Below, in pieces: positions 6,363-12,737 of a stretch of DNA of 15,671 bases. The notes below the pieces were generated by a model, which ran no database searches, had not been told where the DNA came from, and saw only the letters and a list, made by a program, of their open reading frames with translations. A program made the translations under genes and the position numbers. The stretch comes from Eubacteriales bacterium (GTDB lineage: Bacteria; Bacillota; Clostridia; Peptostreptococcales; Anaerovoracaceae): contig JAQXNW010000036.1 of assembly GCA_029098205.1 (NCBI GenBank), forward strand, positions 1-15,671. The letters run 5' to 3'. The first letter of the stretch is position 1, and the number at the start of each line of letters is the position of its first letter.

Positions 6363-9089
6363 TCAGCCTTTCTTCGCTTCCATAACGCGAATCTGCTCAC
6401 GGGTGTTTTTCAGCATCTCTTCATACTCAGTCTTTTTCGTTCTTTCCTTTTCTACGACAGCCTGCGGCGCTTTATCCGTAAATCCTTTATTCGACAGCTT
6501 CTTCTCAGCGCGCTGCACTTCCTGAACCAGCCTCTTTTCCTCTTTCCGGAGCCGCTCCAGTTCCTCCGTGTAATCAACAAGCTCATCCAGCGGAACGAAT
6601 ACCTGTGCGTGCGCAATTGTTTTTGACGATGAATCCTGCGGCGCTTCAGTCTGATTAGAAATAAACCGAAGCTCGCTTACATGCGCAAGATCCAGGATGT
6701 ACCGCTTTGCGCTCTCCAGCCTCGTTCTGGCGTCACCAGCGGCAAGAATATAGGCAGAGAGCTCCTTTGACGGCTTCGCCTCCGCTTCGTTTCGAATGGT
6801 ACGAATCGCCGTGATCACCTGAACAACCGAAGCAATTGTTTTTTCATCCTCTTCAAAATGACGGTTTTCCGAATACTTCGGCCATGCCGCGGAAATCAGA
6901 TATCCATTCTTCTGCGATGCACTCTCTTTCGGCGCATGCGGCAGATATCCCCAGATTTCTTCCGTAATAAAAGGCATGAACGGATGAAGAAGCTCCAGCA
7001 TGTTTTTCAGCACCATGTTCAGAACAAACCGGACAACCTTCTTGTCCTCTTCATCATCGCCCCATAGACGCTTCTTGACGAACTCCACATACCAGTCGCA
7101 AAATTCATTCCAGATCAGATCGTAAATTCTCTGGCTGGCCAGCGCAAGCTCGAATTTATCGATCGAATCCGTCACATAACGCACGGCGTCATTCAGACGG
7201 CTGATCATCCATTGATCTTCGGTTTTCAAAGAAATGCCGGAGAAATCATCCGTCCGATCCAGCCCGAGTCCTTCGCCATCCGCCATCGGAAAAGCATTTC
7301 CTTCTTCATCGTAAAGATTCATGATTACGAAGCGGGAAGCATTCCAAAGCTTATTCGCGAAATTCCGGGCAGACAGAATCTTCTCTTCCTGATAACGCAT
7401 ATCATTTCCCGGCGTAATTCCGTTTGAAAGCATGAACCGGAGCGCATCCGCACCAAAACGGTCAATCTCTTCCAATGGATCGATCCCGTTCCCCAGAGAT
7501 TTGCTCATCTTCCTTCCCTGGCTGTCTCTGACCAGACCGTGAAGATAAACATACTTAAACGGTGCCTTCCCAGTCGCTTCAATTCCGGAGAACATCATCC
7601 GGACAACCCAGAAGAAAATGATGTCATATCCTGTAACAAGCACATCGGTCGGATAGAAATACGAAAGATCCTTTGTCTTCTCCGGCCAGCCGAGCGTCGA
7701 AAACGGCCAGAGTCCGGAGCTGAACCATGTATCTAGCACATCTTCATCCTGGTGAATATGTTTCGAACCGCATTTCGGGCAGACAGCCGGATCCTCTTCC
7801 TCTACGATGATCTCCCCGCAGTCATCGCAGTACCATGCAGGAATCCGGTGTCCCCACCACAGCTGCCGGGAAATACACCAGTCCTGGATATTCTCCAGCC
7901 AATGATTGTAAATCTTGACAAAGCGCTCCGGAATAAATTCCGTCTCTCCGTTCTTCACAGCCTCCAGTGCCGGTTTTGCGAGGTCGTTCATTTTTACGAA
8001 CCACTGATCCGACATCATCGGCTCGATGACTGTATGGCAGCGATAGCACGTTCCCACCGGAATGGTCATATCCTCGATTTTTACGAGGTATCCGGCGTCC
8101 GACAGGTCTTTCACCCACTGCTTCCGGCATTCGTACCGATCCATTCCCTGATATTTTCCAGCCAGCGCATTCATATGCGCGTCCTCGTCAATGCAGGAAA
8201 GAATCTCAAGGTTATGCCTCTGCCCGACCTGAAAGTCATTCATATCATGCGCCGGGGTGATTTTTACAGCGCCGGTTCCCTTTTCGGGATCCGGATACGG
8301 ATCCGCGATGACCGGAATTTCCCGTCCGACGAGCGGGAGAATCACTTTCTTTCCGACAATGCCGCTGTACCTTTCGTCTTTCGGATTTACAGCAATGGCG
8401 ACATCTCCGAACATCGTCTCCGGCCGGGAAGTCGCGACAACAATATCCGGGTCTCCTTCTGCTGCAGCCGGGTAACGGAAATACCAGTATTCCCCGTTCT
8501 TATCTTCATGCTCCACTTCCGCGTCCGAAAGAGACGTATGGCAGCTCGGGCACCAGTTAATCAGCCGGTTTCCCCGGTAAATCAGGCCCTTCTTATAAAG
8601 ACGGACAAAGAACGTCCGCACAGCCTTGCTGCATCCCTCATCCAGCGTGAAACGTTCCCGGCTCCAGTCGCAGGAATCGCCTATTTTCCGGCACTGCCGC
8701 GTAATTGTTCCGCCGTATTCTTTCTTCCAGTCCCATACGCGTTTCAGAAATTCTTCCCTGCCCAGATCCTCTTTTGTTTTTCCTTCTTCTTCGCGGATCT
8801 TGTTCACAACCTTCACTTCAGTAGCGATGCTCGCATGATCCGATCCGGGAATCCAAAGCGCGCTGTATCCCTGCATTCTTTTATATCTGGTCAGCACATC
8901 CTGGAGCGTCTGATCCAGCGCATGACCCATATGAAGCTTTCCGGTAATATTCGGAGGCGGCATAACGATCGAAAACGGTTTTTTGTCTTCATTCACTTCC
9001 GCGTGAAAAGAGCCGCTCTCTTCCCACATTTTATAAATTCTGTCCTCGAATTCCTTCGGGTCATAGGTTTTCGCCAGATTTTCTCTCAT
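6363..9089 (-). CDS. valS: Valyl-tRNA synthetase
   Basis: ValRS charges tRNA-Val with valine and hydrolyses mischarged threonine; it is a cytoplasmic class I synthetase. The 908-residue chain shows the class I HIGH motif as HMGH at 53-56 (in PPPNITGKLHMGHAL) and the KMSKS loop at 527-531 followed by LGNGIDP. Between them lies the CP1 editing domain with ATSRPETMFGD. Cysteine pairs suggest zinc ribbons: WCPSC and a C-x2-C...C-x2-C set (YCDDCGE...VCPKCGS). The C-terminal roughly 70 residues (from about 838) form the charged coiled-coil arm that contacts tRNA. The open frame extends to an ATG at 9212, but the ATG at 9089 has a GAGG site seven bases upstream and begins with MRENLAKTYDPKEFEDRIY, typical of the family. 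A good promoter and a leader of about 155 bases precede it; no T-box motif is present. It ends at a clear terminator. Confidence 0.97.
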   Translation of the reverse strand: MRENLAKTYDPKEFEDRIYKMWEESGSFHAEVNEDKKPFSIVMPPPNITGKLHMGHALDQTLQDVLTRYKRMQGYSALWIPGSDHASIATEVKVVNKIREEEGKTKEDLGREEFLKRVWDWKKEYGGTITRQCRKIGDSCDWSRERFTLDEGCSKAVRTFFVRLYKKGLIYRGNRLINWCPSCHTSLSDAEVEHEDKNGEYWYFRYPAAAEGDPDIVVATSRPETMFGDVAIAVNPKDERYSGIVGKKVILPLVGREIPVIADPYPDPEKGTGAVKITPAHDMNDFQVGQRHNLEILSCIDEDAHMNALAGKYQGMDRYECRKQWVKDLSDAGYLVKIEDMTIPVGTCYRCHTVIEPMMSDQWFVKMNDLAKPALEAVKNGETEFIPERFVKIYNHWLENIQDWCISRQLWWGHRIPAWYCDDCGEIIVEEEDPAVCPKCGSKHIHQDEDVLDTWFSSGLWPFSTLGWPEKTKDLSYFYPTDVLVTGYDIIFFWVVRMMFSGIEATGKAPFKYVYLHGLVRDSQGRKMSKSLGNGIDPLEEIDRFGADALRFMLSNGITPGNDMRYQEEKILSARNFANKLWNASRFVIMNLYDEEGNAFPMADGEGLGLDRTDDFSGISLKTEDQWMISRLNDAVRYVTDSIDKFELALASQRIYDLIWNEFCDWYVEFVKKRLWGDDEEDKKVVRFVLNMVLKNMLELLHPFMPFITEEIWGYLPHAPKESASQKNGYLISAAWPKYSENRHFEEDEKTIASVVQVITAIRTIRNEAEAKPSKELSAYILAAGDARTRLESAKRYILDLAHVSELRFISNQTEAPQDSSSKTIAHAQVFVPLDELVDYTEELERLRKEEKRLVQEVQRAEKKLSNKGFTDKAPQAVVEKERTKKTEYEEMLKNTREQIRVMEAKKG

Positions 9090-9147
9090 AAATCTTCCTC
9101 TGATATTAATGTTATTTTCTGCTATTCCGGCCCCGCATTTCGAATTC

Positions 9148-9188
9148 CGCGGGAAGTCCGGAGCACCGGCGGTATCCGTTCTTCCGCG
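9148..9188 (-). promoter_or_regulatory. Predicted branched RNA structure in the valS leader
   Basis: On the transcribed strand CGCGGAAG (9181-9188) pairs with CTTCCCGCG (9148-9156) with a single bulged C. Inside sit two small hairpins, CGG-ATA-CCG (9170-9178) and CCGG-TGCT-CCGG (9158-9169), giving a three-way-junction-like fold. It lies between the predicted transcription start near 9245 and the valS start. The conserved T-box sequence is absent, so this is not the usual tRNA-sensing leader. A function is not known; it may be a leader element or only a GC-rich stretch that can pair. Confidence 0.4.
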
Positions 9189-9214
9189 CATCGTATGCAG
9201 AGCACTTCCCATAA

Positions 9215-9235
9215 GAAAACCGGATTCCGGCTTTC
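9215..9235 (-). promoter_or_regulatory. 9-bp hairpin just after the valS transcription start
   Basis: GAAAGCCGG pairs with CCGGTTTTC around a three-base loop (AAT), with one G-U pair. The 3' arm carries four U residues and is followed by TTAT, so it could act as a weak terminator or attenuator on the valS leader. It could also catch transcripts reading through from argF, which has no terminator of its own that I can see. Confidence 0.4.
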
Positions 9236-9251
9236 TGTCAAGTAATAAGAC

Positions 9252-9280
9252 ATTTTAGCACAAAATCCGGTAAATTCCAA
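9252..9280 (-). promoter_or_regulatory. valS promoter
   Basis: On the minus strand a -35 box TTGGAA (9275-9280) is followed by a 17-base spacer and a -10 box TAAAAT (9252-9257). A TGC immediately before the -10 gives an extended -10 element. Transcription should start near 9245, about 155 bases ahead of the valS start codon. The spacing and both boxes are close to the housekeeping sigma consensus. Confidence 0.75.
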
Positions 9281-9310
9281 CCTTTGCAGGCCGGTCAAAT
9301 CCATTTTATA

Positions 9311-10330
9311 TTACCGATCGCGGTCCATCGTGTAATTTCCAAGCGTCGCCACAAGAATCGCCTTAATCGAATGCATGCGGTTTTCCGCCTCATCAAATAC
9401 AACAGAGTTCTTCGAACGGAAAACCTCGTCCGTCACTTCCCGGATATCATATCCTAATTCCATCTGCTCTTTCGCCATCTTTGTCTCAAAATCATGGAAA
9501 GAAGGAAGGCAGTGCATAAAGATCACATTTTCATTCTCTGTTTTCTTAAGGGTATCCATCGCGATTTTATAAGGAGAAAGCAGCGCAACTCTGGCAGGAA
9601 TCTGGTCTTCTTCACCCATTGACGCCCAGATGTCGCTGTAAAGAACATCCGCCCCTTTAAGGCACGAAGGATCGGACGAAACCTCGATGACTGCGCCGGT
9701 TTCCGCCGCGACCTCCTGCACGCTCTTCATAACGGCCGGATCAATCTCTTCCGCCAGCTCATCCGGACCGAACGCTGTATAATGCATTCCCATTTTGCTG
9801 CAGGCATACATCCAAGCGTAAGACATATTATTTCGTATATCTCCGCAGAATACGACCTTCACATCGCTGAGCGGCTTGTCGATTTTTTCTTCAATCGTCA
9901 TAAGGTCACAGATCATCTGCGTCGGATGATCGACATCGGTCAACCCGTTCCAAACCGGGACTCCGGAATATTTCGCAAGATCCTCCACCAGTTTCTGACT
10001 GTATCCGCGGTATTCAATCCCGTCAAAAATGCGGCCGAGCACTTTCGCGCTGTCTTCAATGCTCTCTTTCTTACCGATCTGGGAGCTCCCCTTTTCCAAA
10101 AAGGTTACATGCCCTCCCTCATCGTGAGCCGCAACCTCGAAAGAGCTTCTGGTTCTCGTCGACGTCTTGTCAAAAAGAAGCACAATATTTTTCCCTTTCA
10201 GCGCGTCTCCGATCCGGCCGGCTTTCTTTTTCGCTTTCAGTTCAAATCCAAGATCCATAAGATAACGGATTTCTTCCGGCGTAAAATCCATTAATGTAAG
10301 AAAACTTCTGCCTTTAAGATCAACTGCCAT
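9311..10330 (-). CDS. argF: Ornithine carbamoyltransferase
   Basis: This cytoplasmic enzyme joins carbamoyl phosphate and ornithine to give citrulline (arginine synthesis), or runs in reverse in the arginine deiminase pathway (then called arcB). The 339-residue chain is family length. Carbamoyl-phosphate motif STRTR is at 57-61, HPTQ at 135-138, ornithine loop SDIWASMGE at 232-240 and HCLPSFHD at 273-280, which identify OTC rather than aspartate carbamoyltransferase. In GDIRNNMSYAWM (163-174) the usual asparagine-serine pair after NNM-x is tyrosine-alanine, though the ornithine-contacting asparagine (N168) remains. Start: the ATG at 10330 has AGGAG nine bases upstream (10340-10344); a TTG at 10354 only extends the frame through that site. 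It is a single gene with its own promoter, no arcA or arcC beside it, and ArgR-like boxes upstream, which favours the biosynthetic role without proving it. No terminator is visible after it. Confidence 0.93.
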   Translation of the reverse strand: MAVDLKGRSFLTLMDFTPEEIRYLMDLGFELKAKKKAGRIGDALKGKNIVLLFDKTSTRTRSSFEVAAHDEGGHVTFLEKGSSQIGKKESIEDSAKVLGRIFDGIEYRGYSQKLVEDLAKYSGVPVWNGLTDVDHPTQMICDLMTIEEKIDKPLSDVKVVFCGDIRNNMSYAWMYACSKMGMHYTAFGPDELAEEIDPAVMKSVQEVAAETGAVIEVSSDPSCLKGADVLYSDIWASMGEEDQIPARVALLSPYKIAMDTLKKTENENVIFMHCLPSFHDFETKMAKEQMELGYDIREVTDEVFRSKNSVVFDEAENRMHSIKAILVATLGNYTMDRDR

Positions 10331-10406
10331 AGAAAAATGCTCCTTTTGTTTCAATGTTTTAATCGCTGTTTTACTAAGTGAATGAATTCTGAAATAGAAT
10401 GGTTTG

Positions 10407-10435
10407 ATTATACGCTATCCCAAAGTACGGCGCAA
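10407..10435 (-). promoter_or_regulatory. argF promoter
   Basis: Minus strand: -35 TTGCGC (10430-10435), 17-base spacer, perfect -10 TATAAT (10407-10412). Transcription would start near 10400, leaving a leader of about 70 bases before the argF ATG. Confidence 0.78.
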
Positions 10436-10441
10436 GCATAT

Positions 10442-10479
10442 TTTGAATATTTTTTCATTAAAATGAATATATTTTAATT
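10442..10479. promoter_or_regulatory. Candidate tandem ArgR operator (two Arg boxes)
   Basis: Compared with the known E. coli Arg-box consensus TNTGAATNNNNATTCANA, bases 10442-10459 match 10 of the 12 defined positions, and bases 10462-10479 match 8 of 12. The two 18-bp boxes are separated by two bases, like the tandem boxes bound by hexameric ArgR/AhrC. They sit directly upstream of the argF -35 box, a plausible repression site. The region is very AT-rich, so chance matches or an UP element are real alternatives. Confidence 0.45.
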
Positions 10480-10491
10480 TCGTTTTGTAAA

Positions 10492-10520
10492 TTTGTAAAT
10501 TATAACAATAATTTTGCAAA
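10492..10520. repeat. AT-rich inverted repeat upstream of the leu promoter
   Basis: AAATTAT (10497-10503) and ATAATTT (10508-10514) are perfect inverted arms around AACA, with further outer symmetry TTTG (10492-10495) and CAAA (10517-10520). It ends seven bases before the leu -35 box. An 8-base direct repeat (TTTGTAAA twice, 10484-10499) overlaps its left side. This is a possible regulator site or UP element; it does not match the CodY consensus well. Confidence 0.4.
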
Positions 10521-10527
10521 CTATCTG

Positions 10528-10556
10528 TTGACATCGCCCATTTTTTTCGATATAGT
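10528..10556 (+). promoter_or_regulatory. Promoter of the leu operon
   Basis: A perfect -35 TTGACA (10528-10533) is followed by a 17-base spacer and -10 TATAGT (10551-10556). Start of transcription would be near 10563. The leader up to leuA is therefore about 430 bases and contains the T-box element. Confidence 0.85.
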
Positions 10557-10575
10557 ATAGCCATGTATACGTAAG

Positions 10576-10620
10576 GTTTCTACTGATACGGATACGTTCC
10601 AATTTAATAATTGCAGAAAC
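10576..10620 (+). promoter_or_regulatory. 5' hairpin in the leu leader, ahead of T-box stem I
   Basis: GTTTCT (10576-10581) pairs with AGAAAC (10615-10620). The enclosed segment holds a second hairpin, CAATT-TAAT-AATTG (10600-10613), and a short direct repeat GATACG twice. This occupies most of the roughly 80 bases between the predicted start of transcription and stem I, where T-box leaders often have little. It may only protect the 5' end. Confidence 0.4.
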
Positions 10621-10644
10621 AGAAGTGTTGCGATGACGGGAATA

Positions 10645-10860
10645 AATTGGGGTCTGCGTACTTAAGAGAGAGCGGTCGTCTGCTGTGAGACCGTAAGACG
10701 CTTCCTGATGTCTCACCCCCGAGCAAGCCAAACGAGCGGACGGCCGTTAGAACTGGTCGAAAGAGCAGACAGACGGTTCGTCAAAAAGAGTGGTACCGCG
10801 GAAACGACAGGGGTTTTCGTCTCTTTGCAATCATGATCGGATTGTGAAGAGGCTTTTTTT
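10645..10860 (+). promoter_or_regulatory. T-box riboswitch with leucine (CTC) specifier
   Basis: This leader reads uncharged tRNA and lets transcription continue into the leu genes when leucyl-tRNA is scarce. Stem I is closed by GGGG (10649-10652) with CCCC (10716-10719); its 5' side has the GAGAG motif, and CGTCT/AGACG form the upper helix. The specifier is CTC at 10712-10714 followed by A, a leucine codon. The antiterminator is built from AAAGAG (10785-10790) with CTCTTT (10821-10826) and CGGAAAC with GTTTTCG. Its bulge TGGTACC (10791-10797) has TGGT, which pairs with the ACCA end expected for tRNA-Leu (discriminator A). The conserved box reads GAGTGGTACCGCGG. CTCTTT is shared with the terminator, the expected switch. 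Specifier, bulge and downstream genes agree with each other. Confidence 0.93.
10819..10860 (+). terminator. Terminator arm of the leu T-box
   Basis: GTCTCTTTGCAATC (10819-10832) pairs with GATTGTGAAGAGGC (10840-10853) over 14 bp, including three G-U pairs, with a seven-base loop and seven T residues right after. Its 5' arm contains the CTCTTT that the antiterminator needs, so the two structures exclude each other. Confidence 0.9.
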
Positions 10861-10898
10861 ATGCCTTATTCATTAAATCCGGCATTCGAATATCCTCC

Positions 10899-10923
10899 TT
10901 CGGAAATATGATAATCATCCGAA
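10899..10923 (+). promoter_or_regulatory. Small hairpin between the T-box and leuA
   Basis: TTCGGA (10899-10904) pairs with TCCGAA (10918-10923), with TGAT/ATCA possible inside, and ATTTTCTT follows. It is weak as a terminator and may be incidental. Confidence 0.25.
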
Positions 10924-10929
10924 ATTTTC

Positions 10930-10957
10930 TTAAAAACGGATCGATTTGTTCTATAAT
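10930..10957 (+). promoter_or_regulatory. Possible second leu promoter downstream of the T-box
   Basis: A perfect -10 hexamer TATAAT (10952-10957) lies 16 bases after TTAAAA (10930-10935), which matches TTGACA at four of six positions. A transcript from here would start near 10964, about 30 bases before leuA, and would escape T-box control. The AT-rich setting makes a chance match possible. Confidence 0.45.
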
Positions 10958-10994
10958 AAACCGAAGAGGACAGGCAGGAAAGGAGATTCCTATT

Positions 10995-12719
10995 ATGAAA
11001 AACTATCAGAAATACAAGCCGGGATATTATCCGGTCGGCCCGGAGTACACCGATTGGGTGAAGAAGGATCATATCGAGAAGGCGCCGATCTGGTGCAGCG
11101 TAGACCTTAGAGACGGAAATCAGGCTTTGATCGTTCCGATGAGTCTGGATCAGAAGATCGAATTCTTCCAGTATCTCTGCAAGCTCGGCTTTAAGGAAAT
11201 CGAAGTCGGTTTCCCAGCCGCATCGGATACGGAATTCAACTTCCTCCGGGCTTTGATCGATCAGGACTTGATTCCGGACGATGTCACGATTCAGGTACTG
11301 ACGCAGTCACGGCAGCACATTATAGATAAAACGTTCGAGTCTCTCAAGGGGATCAAAGGAAAGGTCATCGTACATCTTTACAATTCCACATCCTTCGCAC
11401 AGAGACAGCAGGTATTCCGGAAACCGAAGAACGAGATCATCGATATCGCGAAATTCGGCGCAAACTATTTTAATCAGAAAAAGAAGGAATATCCGGACAT
11501 CGACTTCCAGTTTGAATACAGCCCGGAGAGCTTCACCGGCACCGAAATGGATTTCGCCGCAGAGATCTGCAATGAGGTCATCGACATCTGGGATCCGAAG
11601 CCTGGCGAAAATCCTGTGATCATCAACTGTCCGGCAACGGTTGAAATGTCCCTCCCGCATGTATACGCAAATCAGATCTGCTATATGGATCGGAATCTCC
11701 ATAACCGGGAGAATGTCGTTCTCTCCGTTCACCCGCATAACGACCGCGGAACCGGCGTGGCCATCACGGAACTTGCGCTTCTCGCGGGAGCCGACAGAGT
11801 CGAAGGAACTTTGTTCGGAAACGGCGAACGTACAGGAAATGTTGACATCGTAAACGTAGCTTTGAACATGTACACGCACGGTGTAGATCCGAAGCTTGAT
11901 TTCTCCAACATTCCGGACGTTGTCGAGCATTATGAGAAGTATACGAACATGCCGGTAGACCCGCGTCATCCGTACAGCGGCGAACTGGTTTTCGCTGCTT
12001 TCTCCGGCTCGCATCAGGACGCGATCGCGAAGGGAATGCATTACCGCAAGGAGACCGGCGAAAAGCAGTGGACCTGCCCGTACATTCCGATCGATCCGCA
12101 TGATATCGGAAGAGAATATGAAGGAGACGTCATCCGGATTAACAGCCAGTCCGGAAAGGGCGGCGTATCCTACATCCTTGAAAGAGACTACGGATATCAG
12201 ATCCCGAAAGAAATGCGTCCGGAGCTTGGTCATATGATGACATCCATTTCCGACCAGCATCATGAGGAGCTGAAACCGGAGAAGATTTTCGAGGCATTCA
12301 GTAAAGAATACATTAACAATTTCAAGCCACTCGATATCACAGACGCAACATTCCATTACAATTCTTCTACCAGAGAACAGGGTAAGGACAGCGTCGGCGT
12401 AGATATGCATGTAATCGTAGGCGGAAAGAAAGAACACGATCTGACCGGAAAAGGAAACGGGCGTATGGACGCGGTCAGCAACGCTCTGAGCATGAGTCCG
12501 TACCATATTAATTATAAATTCATTACCTATTCCGAGAACGCGCTGAGCGGAGACTCCAACTCTAAAGCGGCCGCATACGTCTGCATCGAAGACCAGCTTA
12601 AGAGAAGATTCTGGGGCGTCGGCCTGCACGACGACATCATTTCCGCGTCGGTGAACGCGTTAGTCAGTGCGATCAACCGGATGAATCAGGTGGATCACAT
12701 CATTCAGGAAGAAAACTAA
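10995..12719 (+). CDS. leuA: 2-isopropylmalate synthase, long yeast/actinobacterial type
   Basis: LeuA condenses 2-ketoisovalerate with acetyl-CoA to 2-isopropylmalate, the first committed step to leucine, in the cytoplasm. The 574-residue protein begins its TIM barrel with PIWCSVDLRDGNQAL at 31-45, which marks the long type known from yeast and Corynebacterium, not the shorter E. coli/Bacillus type. The metal ligands H246 and H248 lie in SVHPHNDRGTG, and GNGERTGN follows. The C-terminal regulatory domain (about 430-574, with GKGNGRMDAVSNAL) is present, so feedback inhibition by leucine is expected. The ATG at 10995 has AGGAG nine bases upstream; the frame is open further upstream but without a better start. 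It is the first gene of leuACDB and lies behind the leucine T-box. Confidence 0.96.
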   Translation: MKNYQKYKPGYYPVGPEYTDWVKKDHIEKAPIWCSVDLRDGNQALIVPMSLDQKIEFFQYLCKLGFKEIEVGFPAASDTEFNFLRALIDQDLIPDDVTIQVLTQSRQHIIDKTFESLKGIKGKVIVHLYNSTSFAQRQQVFRKPKNEIIDIAKFGANYFNQKKKEYPDIDFQFEYSPESFTGTEMDFAAEICNEVIDIWDPKPGENPVIINCPATVEMSLPHVYANQICYMDRNLHNRENVVLSVHPHNDRGTGVAITELALLAGADRVEGTLFGNGERTGNVDIVNVALNMYTHGVDPKLDFSNIPDVVEHYEKYTNMPVDPRHPYSGELVFAAFSGSHQDAIAKGMHYRKETGEKQWTCPYIPIDPHDIGREYEGDVIRINSQSGKGGVSYILERDYGYQIPKEMRPELGHMMTSISDQHHEELKPEKIFEAFSKEYINNFKPLDITDATFHYNSSTREQGKDSVGVDMHVIVGGKKEHDLTGKGNGRMDAVSNALSMSPYHINYKFITYSENALSGDSNSKAAAYVCIEDQLKRRFWGVGLHDDIISASVNALVSAINRMNQVDHIIQEEN

Positions 12720-12737
12720 TACAGGAGGAACATGAAT

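Noticed and set aside
9090..9212. N-terminal extension of valS to the ATG at 9212
   Set aside because: No ribosome site precedes it and the extension is not ValRS-like, while the ATG at 9089 has a well-spaced GAGG and a typical N-terminus.
7752..9245. 497-codon open frame on the plus strand opposite valS
   Set aside because: It lies antisense to an unmistakable ValRS, shows no recognisable domain or ribosome site, and its openness follows from the GC-skewed codon use of valS.
10563..10574. ATG-TAT-ACG-TAA mini-frame at the start of the leu leader, as a possible attenuation leader peptide
   Set aside because: It has no ribosome site and no leucine codons, and a complete T-box already explains leucine-dependent termination.
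11307..12629. 440-codon open frame on the minus strand opposite leuA
   Set aside because: Antisense shadow of a clearly conserved LeuA, with Cys/Arg/Val-rich composition unlike a real protein and no promoter or ribosome site.
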